A DNA stretch of 64,000 nt from NCBI RefSeq assembly GCF_000026105.1, contig NC_008027.1, forward strand, positions 5,662,501 through 5,726,500, given 5' to 3'. A model generated the notes under the pieces. The model searched no databases. It was not told where the DNA came from and saw only the letters and a list, made by a program, of their open reading frames with translations. The position numbers and the translations under genes are program-made. This document shows, in pieces, positions 8,333 through 18,871 of this stretch. This DNA is from Pseudomonas entomophila L48. GTDB lineage: Bacteria; Pseudomonadota; Gammaproteobacteria; Pseudomonadales; Pseudomonadaceae. How positions within the stretch are numbered: the stretch's first letter is position 1; every line of letters begins with the position of its first letter.

Positions 8333-9100
8333 TTAAAAGGCAGGCGCAGCGGTTCGCTGCACGGCTGCCAGCAAGGCCGCGGCACTGGCGCCACGGCAAT
8401 CCACAACCTCGCGGGCCCCCAGCGCGCGGGCCTGGTCGGCGACCCGCGGGCTGGGCACGAACAGCGGCAGGCGCGAAAGCCGCGGCCAGTCCGTCCCCGC
8501 TAATTGATGCAAGTGTTCAAGACCCTGCCCACTGCTGACCACCAGGCCATTGAGGCGTTCCCCATCGATGCACTGCGTCAGCGTCCCGGCCGGGTAGTGC
8601 GGCAGGCAGCGGCGATACAGTTCCAGATAATCGACACTAGCACCTTGCTCCGCAAGACGCTCGGCGAGCAGTTCGCGACCTCCGACACCACGGACAATAA
8701 GGACGCGGGATGTAGGAAGCGCGATAGCCTGACGTAGGAATGGATGAGCCAGCAAGGCCTCGCTGTCATCACCTTCTGTAGGGAAAGTCACCAAAAGCCC
8801 ACGCGCCTGAAGCACGCCCGCCGTGGCCTCCCCCACCGTGAACCAGCCCGCATGCGGCGGTTCGACGCCTGCCTGGTCAAGCTGTTCGAGCAGCAGACGT
8901 GCAGCCGGCTTGCTCACCACAATGATCGCCTGCGCCTGGCCAATCTCAGCCAGGCGCTCCTGTTGCCGGGGCTCCAGTGCGACCGGCTCGATGGCCAGCA
9001 AGGGCAGGCTGGCACTGGCGATGCCGGCATCGGCCAGCGACTGCGCCAGTGCCGCACAGTCCTCTTCAGGGCGGGTCAGCAGCAGGCGCCAGGGGCTCAC
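8333..9100 (-). CDS. hemD: Uroporphyrinogen-III synthase
   Basis: A 255-aa cytoplasmic enzyme that cyclises hydroxymethylbilane to uroporphyrinogen III, inverting ring D. The start codon is GTG (complement of 9098-9100) and overlaps the hemC stop as GTGA, so translation is probably coupled. HemD sequences are poorly conserved. The two-lobed pattern is visible ([52 protein letters not shown]). The gene order hemC-hemD-hemX-hemY confirms the call. Confidence 0.93.
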   Translation of the reverse strand: MSPWRLLLTRPEEDCAALAQSLADAGIASASLPLLAIEPVALEPRQQERLAEIGQAQAIIVVSKPAARLLLEQLDQAGVEPPHAGWFTVGEATAGVLQARGLLVTFPTEGDDSEALLAHPFLRQAIALPTSRVLIVRGVGGRELLAERLAEQGASVDYLELYRRCLPHYPAGTLTQCIDGERLNGLVVSSGQGLEHLHQLAGTDWPRLSRLPLFVPSPRVADQARALGAREVVDCRGASAAALLAAVQRTAAPAF

Positions 9101-10038
9101 GGGTGGCCAGCCTCGCCATAGACTTCCTTGAGGATCGCTTCGGCGCCCTGGCTGAGCAGGTCCTCGGCTACCTGCACGCCCAATGCTTCTGCACTAGCGC
9201 GTGGCGCCCGAGCATCGGCCACCAGCAGGGTGCCGCCGGAGGGCTGGCCGACCAGGCCGCGCAGCCACAGCTGATCGCCTTCGAGCACCGCGTAGCAGGC
9301 GATCGGCACCTGGCAGCCGCCGTTCAGGCGCTTGTTCAGGGCCCGCTCGGCTACCACGCGATCGGCGGTATCGATATGGTGCAGCGGCGCCAGCAGCGCG
9401 TGGATCTCGCTGTCGGCGCTGCGGCACTCGATGCCCACGGCACCCTGGCCGCCCGCCGGCAGGCTATCGTCGACGCTGATGGTGGAGGTGATGCGGTCCT
9501 CGAAGCCCAGGCGGACCAGGCCGGCTGCGGCGAGAATGATGGCGTCGTACTCGCCGGCATCGAGCTTGGCCAGGCGGGTGTTGACATTGCCGCGCAGAAA
9601 GCGGATTTCCAAGTCAGGGCGACGCGCCAGCAACTGGGCCTGGCGACGCAGGCTGGAGGTGCCGACGACGCTGCCGGCCGGCAGTGCTTCAAGGCTCTTG
9701 AAGGTGTTGGAGACAAAGGCATCACGCGGGTCTTCGCGCTCACAGATGCAGTACAAGCCCAGGCCTTCGGGGAAGTCCATGGGCACGTCCTTCATCGAAT
9801 GCACGGCGATGTCGGCTTCGTTGTCCAGCAGGGCGGTTTCCAGCTCTTTTACGAACAGGCCCTTGCCGCCGATCTTGGCCAGCGGTGCGTCGAGCAGCTT
9901 GTCGCCACGGCTGACCATGGGTACCAGGCTGACCTGCAGGCCGGGATGGGCCTGTTCGAGACGGGCTTTGACGTATTCGGCCTGCCACAGGGCCAAGGCA
10001 CTTTTACGGGTGGCAATGCGGATTTCGCGAGTGGACAT
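9097..10038 (-). CDS. hemC: Porphobilinogen deaminase (hydroxymethylbilane synthase)
   Basis: A 313-aa enzyme joining four porphobilinogens into hydroxymethylbilane. Family signatures are present: [22 protein letters not shown] at the N-terminus (cut here: [12 protein letters not shown]), SLKDVP-type [40 protein letters not shown], and the dipyrromethane-cofactor cysteine loop [13 protein letters not shown]. The start ATG is the complement of 10036-10038. It is the first gene of the hem operon and lies 120 nt downstream of algR on the same strand. Confidence 0.97.
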   Translation of the reverse strand: MSTREIRIATRKSALALWQAEYVKARLEQAHPGLQVSLVPMVSRGDKLLDAPLAKIGGKGLFVKELETALLDNEADIAVHSMKDVPMDFPEGLGLYCICEREDPRDAFVSNTFKSLEALPAGSVVGTSSLRRQAQLLARRPDLEIRFLRGNVNTRLAKLDAGEYDAIILAAAGLVRLGFEDRITSTISVDDSLPAGGQGAVGIECRSADSEIHALLAPLHHIDTADRVVAERALNKRLNGGCQVPIACYAVLEGDQLWLRGLVGQPSGGTLLVADARAPRASAEALGVQVAEDLLSQGAEAILKEVYGEAGHP

Positions 10039-10119
10039 GAAACGCCCCGATCCAGAGAAATGCGGTCGATGATAACAGCTCCTCCGGCTGTTCCCGCAGA
10101 TTCAGATCAGCTATCCGTG

Positions 10120-10147
10120 CCCATTCGCGGGTAAACCCGCGAATGGG
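10120..10147. repeat. 12-bp hairpin between algR and hemC
   Basis: A perfect inverted repeat (arms 10120-10131 and 10136-10147, loop TAAA) built on CCCATTCGCGGG. It lacks a T-run, so it is either a REP-like element or a weak stop/attenuator separating algR from the hem operon. Confidence 0.6.
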
Positions 10148-10158
10148 CCAATCGGGTT

Positions 10159-10908
10159 TCAATGCAGCGTCTGCATCATCTTGCGCACCCCGGCCACATG
10201 CCGGCGGCTGACGGTCAGGGCGTCCCCTTCCAACCCCTTGAGATAGAGCTGGAAATGCCCCAGCGGCGTGCGCTGCAGTTTTTCGATGCGCTCGCGGGCG
10301 ACCAGGGCGTTACGGTGTATGCGCACAAAGCGCTCGCCGAACTCGTCTTCCAGCGCCTTCAACGGCTCGTCGAGCAGCACCTCGCCCGCTTCGTGGCGCA
10401 GGGTGACGTATTTATGGTCGGCGATGAAATAGATGACTTGCGGCAACGGGATCAGCTCGATGCCCTTGCGGGTGCGGGCACTGATATGGCTGCGCGGGCC
10501 GCCACCCTCATCGCTGGTGGGCCGGGTCAGCGCCGCCAATTGCGCGCGGTTGGGTTTTTCCGCGCGGCGCAAGGCGTCGCGCAGGGTCTGGGGCTGGATG
10601 GGTTTGTCGACATGGCTCAAGGTGCTCTCCTTGAAGGCCTGGCTGCCGTATTCGTCGTCACCGGTGCAGAACACCACCGCCGGCGGCGCCTCGCGCTCGC
10701 ACAGCTTGGCGGCCACCTGCAGGCCATCGAGGCCGGGCATACCGATGTCCAGCAGCACCACATCGGGCTTGAGGCTCTCGATCAGTGCCAGGGCCTCCTC
10801 GCCGTTGGTGGCGCTGGGCTCCATCACGGTGTAGCCCTCCAGCTCGCCGAGCAGCCGGCTCAGGCGTTCGCGGGCTTGGGGTTCGTCATCAACGATCAGG
10901 ACATTCAT
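10159..10908 (-). CDS. algR: AlgR-type LytTR response regulator
   Basis: A 249-aa regulator. The receiver domain spans residues 1-120, with acidic pocket VDDEP and phosphoacceptor Asp54 in VVLLDIGMPG. The LytTR DNA-binding domain spans about 145-245 (ISARTRKGIELIPLPQVIYFIADHKY in part, RIHRNALVARERIEKL). In P. aeruginosa AlgR controls alginate, twitching and virulence, and is partnered by AlgZ/FimS encoded just upstream. Here the upstream 295 nt run straight to the divergent argH and no kinase is present. Confidence 0.92.
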   Translation of the reverse strand: MNVLIVDDEPQARERLSRLLGELEGYTVMEPSATNGEEALALIESLKPDVVLLDIGMPGLDGLQVAAKLCEREAPPAVVFCTGDDEYGSQAFKESTLSHVDKPIQPQTLRDALRRAEKPNRAQLAALTRPTSDEGGGPRSHISARTRKGIELIPLPQVIYFIADHKYVTLRHEAGEVLLDEPLKALEDEFGERFVRIHRNALVARERIEKLQRTPLGHFQLYLKGLEGDALTVSRRHVAGVRKMMQTLH

Positions 10909-11153
10909 AATTGCGCTGGATTCCTGAGTGAGTCTCGCACGGGTATAGCGTAGACAAGTGTGGGGAGACCGGAAACGGTCACGCTACAGACCGGTGCGAA
11001 GGCCAAAGATTCACTGGCCTGGCAGATTCACCGCCAGTCCTCTGTCCAACTGTAGACGGTCCGTGGAACACTGCCGTTCAATCGTTGAATATGCCGCACC
11101 CCCTTGCCCGCGCGCTTCTCTCGACCAGCGCCCTGCGGCGGTGGGCGCAACCC

Positions 11154-11162
11154 TGCTATGAT
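11154..11162 (+). promoter_or_regulatory. Extended -10 promoter of argH
   Basis: TGCTATGAT combines the TGn extension with a 5/6 -10 hexamer (TATGAT, 11157-11162), 41 nt before the argH start. The rest of the 10909-11203 gap holds the divergent algR promoter, for which I see no confident hexamers. Confidence 0.6.
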
Positions 11163-11203
11163 CGGCGCCACTTTTTCCGTTCACGCCTTCAAAGAGTGAA
11201 TCC

Positions 11204-12598
<1,395 letters not shown>

Positions 12599-12603
12599 CT
12601 GCA

Positions 12604-12653
12604 TTCGCCGGCAAGCCGGCTCCTACGCGTGTAGGAGCCGGCTTGCCGGCGAA
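12604..12653. repeat. Perfect REP inverted pair after argH
   Basis: Two 23-nt REP copies in head-to-head orientation (arms 12604-12626 and 12631-12653, 4-nt loop), with core GCCGGCAAGCCGGCTCCTAC. It lies between the converging argH and GST genes and could act as a transcription barrier. Confidence 0.85.
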
Positions 12654-12664
12654 CCGCTGCTGGC

Positions 12665-13327
12665 CTATCGCTTACCGCTCTTGATCATTTCCTGGAACGC
12701 CGGCATCGCCGCGTCCTTGTCTGCCACGATCCGCGCCATGTGCGGGTTCTCGCGCAGTTTCTCCAGCAACGCCGCCGCCTGCGGGAAGTCCGCGAGGAAG
12801 TCGACGTTCAGCACTTTCTTGCCCACGGCGTAAGCCAGATCGACCGAGAAGCAGAACATCAGGTCGGCGATGGTCATCTGCTCACCCGCCACATAAGGCT
12901 GGAACCGCCCATTGCGCTTGAGCGTGGCGAACCCCGCCAGCAGGTCGGCCCTTGCACGTTCCTTGATCAGCGGCTCCACCGCCGCGCCAAAGAATGCCTC
13001 GCCGTAGCAGGTGCGCGCCGGCAATTCGATGTACAGCTCGATCTCCCGGAGCAGTTCACGCACTTTCGCCTGACCATAGGCATCAGCCGGCAGCAGCGGC
13101 GTGCCAGGCTGGGTCTGCTCGATATAGTCGAGGATCACACCCGTCTCGCTGATGAAGCCGTGCTCGGTCTCCAGCACCGGCACCTTGCCACGCGGGCTGA
13201 TGGCCAACGCCTGGGGCGACGGGCCGCCGAAGAACGGCACCTCTTCGAAGGGCACGCCTTTCTCCAGCAAGGCCAGCTTGACCATGTTGTAGTAGTTGCT
13301 GACCGCGAATCCATGAAGCTTGAGCAT
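12665..13327 (-). CDS. Glutathione S-transferase family protein
   Basis: A 220-aa protein starting MLKLHGFAVSNYYNMVK (ATG complement of 13325-13327). The N-terminal thioredoxin-like domain (1-80) has GKVPVLETEHGFISET, the cis-Pro and glutathione gamma-Glu binding motif (VPVLE...ES/ET). The C-terminal helical domain (about 90-215) contains the N-capping motif TIADLMF. Substrates cannot be predicted. It is monocistronic and converges on argH. Confidence 0.93.
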   Translation of the reverse strand: MLKLHGFAVSNYYNMVKLALLEKGVPFEEVPFFGGPSPQALAISPRGKVPVLETEHGFISETGVILDYIEQTQPGTPLLPADAYGQAKVRELLREIELYIELPARTCYGEAFFGAAVEPLIKERARADLLAGFATLKRNGRFQPYVAGEQMTIADLMFCFSVDLAYAVGKKVLNVDFLADFPQAAALLEKLRENPHMARIVADKDAAMPAFQEMIKSGKR

Positions 13328-13474
13328 GTGAGACAGCCTCCAAGGCCGTATGGGGTTGGCCCGGCTTTTATAGCCCCCCCGCGCCGCCTTGGCCAGTGCC
13401 ATGGCCGGCGCTGATGGCCGGGCATTGCCGGCGCAGGCATGGCACACTGTGCGCTTCACCACAGGAGCACCGCC

Positions 13475-13777
13475 ATGAGCGAGCACGACGATATCGACGG
13501 CAACGACGAAGAAGCCTTCACCGAGGCCACCCTCACCCAAGCCATCGAAAACCAGATCGAAAGCGGCGAGCCCCCAGCGGCCAAGGCCACCTTCAACAAG
13601 CTGACCCTGGTCGGCTACGAGCGCGAGGACATCCTCAACCTCATGGCCCATGTGCTGGCCGTGGAAATCGACGCCATGCTCGACGAGGACCGCCCCTTCG
13701 ACACCGAGTGGTACGAAACCGCCCTGCGCGCCCTGCCGGAGCTGCCACCTGAGGCGGATCAAGGCGATATCGAATAA
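13475..13777 (+). CDS. Conserved acidic small protein of unknown function
   Basis: A 100-aa cytoplasmic protein. CAGGAG lies 8 nt before the ATG at 13475; an upstream in-frame ATG at 13439 has no such site. The N-terminus is strongly acidic (SEHDDIDGNDEEAF), followed by a helical region (LTQAIENQIESGE, EREDILNLMAHVLAVEIDAML). I do not recognise a named domain. The codon use is typical of neighbouring genes, so it is probably real. It precedes the TIGR02647-like gene by 51 nt. Confidence 0.75.
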   Translation: MSEHDDIDGNDEEAFTEATLTQAIENQIESGEPPAAKATFNKLTLVGYEREDILNLMAHVLAVEIDAMLDEDRPFDTEWYETALRALPELPPEADQGDIE

Positions 13778-13790
13778 GCCTGACTACACT

Positions 13791-13820
13791 CCTGACTTCC
13801 ATCCTTGTCTGGAAGTCAGG
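13791..13820 (+). promoter_or_regulatory. 11-bp hairpin overlapping the Shine-Dalgarno of the next gene
   Basis: A perfect stem (arms 13791-13801 CCTGACTTCCA and 13810-13820 TGGAAGTCAGG, 8-nt loop) ends inside AGGAG (13818-13822), the ribosome site for the ATG at 13829. It has no T-run, so translational control is at least as likely as termination. Confidence 0.6.
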
Positions 13821-13828
13821 AGTCGCCC

Positions 13829-14074
13829 ATGTCCTTCACCCCCGAACTGATCGCCGAACTGGAAGTCCTCGCCCTGTTCAACCTGGACAGCCACCAGGAA
13901 GGCATCAAGGTTCACAGCAATGCCTCCCCTGCCCTGATCGCCGCCGCGAAACGCCTGCACGACAAACAACTGACCGACCAGCCCGATGGCGGCTACCTCA
14001 CCAGCCTGGGCCTGGATGCCGCGCAGAGTGTCCAACAGCTGCTGACCATTTTGAAAACCGCACAGCCTGCCTGA
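13829..14074 (+). CDS. TIGR02647-family small protein
   Basis: An 81-aa protein starting MSFTPELIAELEVLALFNLDS. The short winged-helix-like pattern (ELIAELEVLALF, ALIAAAKRLHDKQL, GGYLTSLGLDAAQSVQQLLTIL) matches the Pseudomonas family TIGR02647, sometimes labelled a putative DNA-binding protein. The role is unknown. It begins 9 nt after a stable hairpin that covers part of its ribosome-binding site. Confidence 0.75.
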   Translation: MSFTPELIAELEVLALFNLDSHQEGIKVHSNASPALIAAAKRLHDKQLTDQPDGGYLTSLGLDAAQSVQQLLTILKTAQPA

Positions 14075-14085
14075 TCGATCATCAT

Positions 14086-14134
14086 GCTGGCGAACGGCAT
14101 TGCTATGCGGTTCGCCAGCAAGCTGGCTCCTACA
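14086..14134. repeat. REP element upstream of cyaA
   Basis: GCTGGCGAAC (14087-14096) is complementary to GTTCGCCAGC (14110-14119), and the REP core continues as AAGCTGGCTCCTAC. It lies between the TIGR02647-like gene and the cyaA promoter. Confidence 0.65.
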
Positions 14135-14242
14135 ACGACGAGCGGCGCTGGAAAAATGGCGTCAAAAAGCCACTTTTCACTTATCCGAGTGTCCCGCTCA
14201 GGCTAAACTCGCCAGTGCTTCCCCAGCCTGCCTGAGTGCGCA

Positions 14243-17107
14243 ATGAACCACCCCCATGAAATCCGCCCCGACATCGACCAAGGCATCGACCGCAAGGAGT
14301 TGTCCAGGCTGCGCGCACGGTTCCTGAAGATCAACCAGGGGCGGTTGGCACGGGCGCTGGAAGGGTTGTCCACGCGCCAGCAACAGGTGCTCACGCTGTT
14401 GCCGCTGTTTTTCCACGTCAACCACCCGTTGTTGCCGGGCTATGTCTCGGGTAACACCCCTGCCGGCGTTTCAGGCTTCGAGCCGGATACAGAGCTGCTG
14501 GCCGAAGCCCAGCGCCTGACCCGCTCGTTCACCTACAAGGCGCGTCACGGCAACCCGCCTCAGCCCATCCACGGCCTGTTCCTGATGGGCAGCCTCGGCA
14601 CCCTGGCCCAGGCTGAGCAAAGCGATATGGACCTGTGGGTGTGCCACGCGCCCGGGCTGGACGAACAGGCGCTGGCGGAGCTGCGGCGCAAGTGCCAGTT
14701 GCTCGAGGACTGGGCCGCCACCCAGGGCGCCGAGGCGCACCTGTTCCTGATCGAGCCCCAGGGCTTTGTCCAGGGCGAGCGCGACAGCCGGCTCAGCTCG
14801 GACGATTGCGGCACCACCCAGCACTACCTGCTGCTCGACGAGTTCTACCGCACCGCGCTCTGGCTTGCCGGGCGCACGCCCCTGTGGTGGCTGGTGCCGG
14901 TGTACCAGGAGCACAACTACCGGGACTACACCCAGACCCTGCTGTCCAAGCGCTTCATCCGCGTGACCGATGCCCTGGACCTCGGCCATCTGGCGCACAT
15001 CCCAGCCGGTGAGTACGTCGGTGCCGGGCTGTGGCAGCTGTACAAGGGCATCGACTCACCCTACAAGTCGCTGCTCAAGCTGCTGCTCACCGAAACCTAC
15101 GCCAGCGAACACCCCCACGTGCGCTGCCTGAGCCTGGACTTCAAGCAGGCCGTGTTCGCCAACCGCCTGGACCTGGATGAGCTCGACCCCTATGTCATGG
15201 TCTACCGGCGTATCGAACAGTACCTGCTGCGCCGTGGCGAGACCGCGCGCCTTGAGCTGGTGCGCCGCAGCCTCTACTTGAAGGTGAACAAGAAGCTCGG
15301 CGGCCTGGGCCGTTCGCGCAACGTCGGCTGGCAGCGCCAGTTGCTGGCCCGCCTGGCCGAGGAATGGGGCTGGGACGAACGCCAGCTGGCACTGCTCGAC
15401 AGCCGCAGCCAGTGGAAGGTGCGCCAGGTCGCGGTCGAGCGCCGCGAGCTGGTGGCCGAGCTGAACCACAGCTACCGCTTCCTCACCCAGTTCGCCCGCG
15501 AACAGAACGCCAACAGCCGCGCCGACCAGCGCGACCTCAATGTGCTGGGCCGTCGCCTTTACGCCGCCTTCGAGCGCCGTGCCGGCAAGATCGAGATGAT
15601 CAACCCCGGTATTGCGCCAGACCTGGCCGAGGACACCCTCACGCTCGTGCAATCGCCCAACCGCAAGGAGCCGGGCACCCATCACTGGGGCCTGTACAAC
15701 GGCAACCTGGGCGTGCACGAATGGGAGCATTTCAGCCCTATCAAGCGTTGCCGTGAACTGCTCGAACTGCTGACCTGGGCCCACCGCAATGGCGTAATCG
15801 ATAGCAGCACACGCCTGGCCCTGCACCCAGGCGCCAGCGATCTAAGCGAGTTCGAACTGTTCAACCTGATCGGCAGCCTGCAACAGAGCATCCCGCTGCC
15901 TCTGGAAACCGTCAGCGAGGTGCGCCTGCTGCAACCCAGCGTGGCTGACGAGATCCTGCTACTGGTCAACGTCGGTGTCGACCCGCTGCGCCATCACCGC
16001 GACCTGAACATCCTGATGACCACCGAGCGCACCGACTCGCTGAGTTATGCCGGGGTGCGCGAGAACCTGGTACTGACCCTCGACCAGATCACCTTGAACA
16101 GCTGGAACGAAGTGCTGGTGCAGCGCTACGACGGCGAGCACGCGCTGGCGCGCTGCCTGCGCGACTTCCTCAACAGCCTCGGCCATCGCAGCCACCGCCC
16201 CCGGGTGCGGGTATGCTGCTACTGCCACAACCGGGCACAGGCCATCAGCCAGCGGGTCGAGGAAATCTTCGATACCGTGCAATTGCTGCTCGACCAGAAC
16301 CTCAATCACCGCTACCTGCTGCAGGTCGCCCGGCACACCCATGTGCTGGAACTGCAGCCCGGGCAAGTGACGCTGGCCACCCTCGTCGAACATGACGCGC
16401 TGCTCGCCACCCTCGGCGAGGAACGCAACAGCTACAGCCCGCTGCATCTCGACGCCAATGCGTTGCAGGACTACGACCTGCCGCTGGTGCTCAGCCAGGG
16501 CCAGCCCCAGTGCATCCAGGTGTTCTACCGCCTGCTCGACGGCTGGGCCGACCTCTATGTGCTGGATGAGTACAACGCGCTCTGGCAGCAACGCCTGCCC
16601 CTGCAGGACGAACTGCATCTACTGCTGCCGCTGCAACGCTTCCTGCAATCGATGGTGATGCGCCGCGACGCACAGTTGCCGCTGGACAGCCTGCAGCAGG
16701 CCTCGCTGGATATCCTCTACTACCAGTTGCTGCCATCCGGGGTTGGCAAGGCACGTGGGCTGGAGCCACGCCCGGCCCCCGTCGATGGGCGCGACCGGCC
16801 GTACTACGAGGTCCAGGCGATTCTCCAGGCCAGCATGGGTGACGAGGTGCATGTCACGCTCTATTGCGACCAGCAGGAATACTCCGAGCTGGAACATGGC
16901 GACCAGCTGTACAGCGTGGTGGCCCGGCAAATCCTGCGTCAACGCCACAGCGCCAGTAGCTACCGCTGCTACATCACCGACCTGGACCTTTCCGAGCTAC
17001 TGGGTGACGACCAAGGCTCGACCAGTCTGTACCTGCGCTACAAGAGCGAGCTGGAACAGGCGCTCAATGAGGGACTGGAGCGTTTGCAAGCACGACTGGC
17101 CCCCTGA
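14243..17107 (+). CDS. cyaA: Class I adenylate cyclase
   Basis: A 954-aa cytoplasmic enzyme making cAMP from ATP. The N-terminal catalytic half (to about residue 550) has the nucleotidyltransferase signature MGSLGTLAQAEQSDMDLWVC (Gly-Ser and the two catalytic Asp). The C-terminal half is the regulatory region. The length is that of the class I family (Enterobacteria/Pseudomonas type). It feeds Vfr/CRP-type regulation. It is monocistronic, with 97 nt to an unrelated inserted gene. Confidence 0.97.
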   Translation: MNHPHEIRPDIDQGIDRKELSRLRARFLKINQGRLARALEGLSTRQQQVLTLLPLFFHVNHPLLPGYVSGNTPAGVSGFEPDTELLAEAQRLTRSFTYKARHGNPPQPIHGLFLMGSLGTLAQAEQSDMDLWVCHAPGLDEQALAELRRKCQLLEDWAATQGAEAHLFLIEPQGFVQGERDSRLSSDDCGTTQHYLLLDEFYRTALWLAGRTPLWWLVPVYQEHNYRDYTQTLLSKRFIRVTDALDLGHLAHIPAGEYVGAGLWQLYKGIDSPYKSLLKLLLTETYASEHPHVRCLSLDFKQAVFANRLDLDELDPYVMVYRRIEQYLLRRGETARLELVRRSLYLKVNKKLGGLGRSRNVGWQRQLLARLAEEWGWDERQLALLDSRSQWKVRQVAVERRELVAELNHSYRFLTQFAREQNANSRADQRDLNVLGRRLYAAFERRAGKIEMINPGIAPDLAEDTLTLVQSPNRKEPGTHHWGLYNGNLGVHEWEHFSPIKRCRELLELLTWAHRNGVIDSSTRLALHPGASDLSEFELFNLIGSLQQSIPLPLETVSEVRLLQPSVADEILLLVNVGVDPLRHHRDLNILMTTERTDSLSYAGVRENLVLTLDQITLNSWNEVLVQRYDGEHALARCLRDFLNSLGHRSHRPRVRVCCYCHNRAQAISQRVEEIFDTVQLLLDQNLNHRYLLQVARHTHVLELQPGQVTLATLVEHDALLATLGEERNSYSPLHLDANALQDYDLPLVLSQGQPQCIQVFYRLLDGWADLYVLDEYNALWQQRLPLQDELHLLLPLQRFLQSMVMRRDAQLPLDSLQQASLDILYYQLLPSGVGKARGLEPRPAPVDGRDRPYYEVQAILQASMGDEVHVTLYCDQQEYSELEHGDQLYSVVARQILRQRHSASSYRCYITDLDLSELLGDDQGSTSLYLRYKSELEQALNEGLERLQARLAP

Positions 17108-17204
17108 GAAACATCTCGTTTGAGGGAAGGACTTCTCACTGCCGTACGGCTATTCGCGGGATACATCCTACGCACTCTCCAACAAATCAAATAAGAGTGC
17201 AGTC

Positions 17205-18047
17205 ATGAACAAAGAACACTGGATGGGTGCTCACCCTGAACTGGGACGCCTGCGCATCGATCAGCTCATCCTGCCCGGCTCACACGATTCCGGCATGGAT
17301 AAACTGGCATCGAGCATGAACCTGCCCAACGAAATCACCCAGGACGTTTCCTGCATCGAGCAGATTCGTGGTGGGATACGCGTATTGGACTTGCGCGTGA
17401 GGGCACATCCGCACCACCCAAGGAACAGCCCACTGCATTTTCAGCTGTTTCACCTGAGTTCGTCCGGGCGCACGATCCAGGCGGACATCGTCGATGCGCT
17501 GAGCGACTTCTACGCCAACCCGGGCAATGCAAGGGAAATCGTGATTCTCGACTTCCATGAGTTCAGCGACTTCGATTCCGACGAGCACCAGTTACTGCAG
17601 ACAGTGCTCGCAGAACTGAGCCCTCGAATGATTCCATATTCACTGCATGGGCTCACGCTGGGCGAACTATGGAGCCAGCATCCAGGCAAGACCATAGTGA
17701 TTGGTTACGATACTGGTCACACCCCACCCGAGTACTGGCCGAGCGTCCAACATCGCTGGATTGGCGAAAACACACCCAGTGCCAGCAAACTGAAGGAATA
17801 CATGGATGAGGTGGCCACATACGGCGACGCTGGCCTGCCCCTGACATCAATCCAGTGCGCCAAGTATGTCTGGCCATTTTTTGTGCCCGATGACTTCCAC
17901 GACAAGATTGACGCCTGGTTCGAGTCCCGGGACCTGAACAGCTACATCCAGCATTTCCGGATCATAAATACCGATTGGTCGCTGAGGGGCAGGATTGTGG
18001 ACAACTGTATCCACGCCAACCGCCTCCGCGCATCGGTCATTGGCTGA
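17205..18047 (+). CDS. Phosphatidylinositol-specific phospholipase C-like protein
   Basis: A 280-aa protein. Expected X-domain residues are visible: His27-Asp28 in LPGSHDSG, Asp62/Arg64 in LDLRV, and His83 in LFHLSSSG, followed by EIVILDFHEF. Known bacterial PI-PLCs cleave PI to cyclic inositol phosphate. There is no signal peptide, unlike the secreted Bacillus and Listeria enzymes, so either it leaves by another route or it acts inside. Its codon use is visibly less GC-biased than cyaA and rnk, between which it is inserted. This suggests acquired DNA. Confidence 0.8.
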   Translation: MNKEHWMGAHPELGRLRIDQLILPGSHDSGMDKLASSMNLPNEITQDVSCIEQIRGGIRVLDLRVRAHPHHPRNSPLHFQLFHLSSSGRTIQADIVDALSDFYANPGNAREIVILDFHEFSDFDSDEHQLLQTVLAELSPRMIPYSLHGLTLGELWSQHPGKTIVIGYDTGHTPPEYWPSVQHRWIGENTPSASKLKEYMDEVATYGDAGLPLTSIQCAKYVWPFFVPDDFHDKIDAWFESRDLNSYIQHFRIINTDWSLRGRIVDNCIHANRLRASVIG

Positions 18048-18083
18048 CCGACAAGAGGCGGCAGTTCGCCACCTCAACTCCGT

Positions 18084-18494
18084 TCAGAGATCGAAGTCGC
18101 CCGCAGCTTCCGGCTGATACTCAACCGCCAGCAGTTCGAGCTTGAGAGTCTTGCCGCCCGGCGCGGGCCAGTCGATCTGGTCGCCCACCGACAGGCCCAA
18201 GAGCGCGCAGCCAATCGGCGCAAGAATCGAGACATTGCCTTCCGGCCCGGCATCCTTCGGGTAGACCAGCGTCAGGTGGTAATCCTTGCCACTGGCGATC
18301 TCACGGCAATGCACGCGGGAATTCATGGTGACCACGCCCGCCGGCACTTCCTCATGACCGACCACCTGTTCGGCGCGGTCCAGCTCGTCCTGCAGGGCGA
18401 GCACACCCGGGGTGCTCTCATCGAGGCTGTCGAGCAGGCGCTCGAGACGCTGCACGTCCAAGCGGGTGAGGATGAGGGAGGGCTTGGTGCTCAT
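18084..18494 (-). CDS. rnk: Rnk, nucleoside diphosphate kinase regulator
   Basis: A 136-aa protein starting MSTKPSLILTRLDVQRLERLLDSL. It has an N-terminal coiled coil (residues about 1-45) and a GreA/GreB-C-like FKBP domain (about 50-130: VTMNSRVHCREIASG, YPKDAGPEGNVSILAPIGCALLGLSVGDQIDW). Rnk binds RNA polymerase and affects NDP kinase and alginate in P. aeruginosa. The synteny cyaA-rnk-cyaY is conserved. I chose the ATG at the complement of 18492-18494; the frame stays open far upstream but without coding character. Confidence 0.95.
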   Translation of the reverse strand: MSTKPSLILTRLDVQRLERLLDSLDESTPGVLALQDELDRAEQVVGHEEVPAGVVTMNSRVHCREIASGKDYHLTLVYPKDAGPEGNVSILAPIGCALLGLSVGDQIDWPAPGGKTLKLELLAVEYQPEAAGDFDL

Positions 18495-18544
18495 GATCCA
18501 GTCAGACTCCTTTGAACAGGCGATTTTCCACAGACAGATAAAGC

Positions 18545-18570
18545 AAAACCCCGCCCAAGGGCGGGGTTTG
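18545..18570 (-). terminator. Intrinsic terminator between DUF1289 gene and rnk
   Basis: An 8-bp GC stem (CCCCGCCC 18549-18556 / GGGCGGGG 18559-18566) is flanked by AAAA and TTT. It can end the leftward DUF1289/cyaY transcript upstream of rnk. Confidence 0.75.
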
Positions 18571-18651
18571 CGAAATGCTTCTGGCGTCAATGACGCAGAA
18601 CCTGACACTACCACAGCGGGGCAAATACACAAGCCCGCAGGAAACCTGTGG

Positions 18652-18870
18652 CTATCGTCCAGAACGTGCCTTGAGCACCTCGGCCTCGCGGCAGATCTGC
18701 CGGCGCCGCTCGTCGTCAGCCGCGCGCCACTCGCGGATATGCTCGACATGGCGGTGGCAACCAGTACAAACCTTGTACTCGTCCAGCCGACATATGCTGA
18801 TACAAGGTGACGGTACTGCCGGGCTGACGTTGCTGTAGAGCGGCTTGGGCGGCCGGGGTTGATCACTCAT
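18652..18870 (-). CDS. DUF1289-family small cysteine protein
   Basis: A 72-aa protein. The conserved metal-binding-like pattern is present: SPCISICRLDEYKVCTGC, four Cys in a CxxxC...CxxC arrangement, and then HRHVEHIREW. It starts at the complement of 18868-18870, 1 nt after the cyaY stop on the same strand, so the two are cotranscribed. Many proteobacteria carry such Fe-S/Zn-like YdhL proteins with no assigned job. Confidence 0.88.
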   Translation of the reverse strand: MSDQPRPPKPLYSNVSPAVPSPCISICRLDEYKVCTGCHRHVEHIREWRAADDERRRQICREAEVLKARSGR

Positions 18871-18871
18871 T

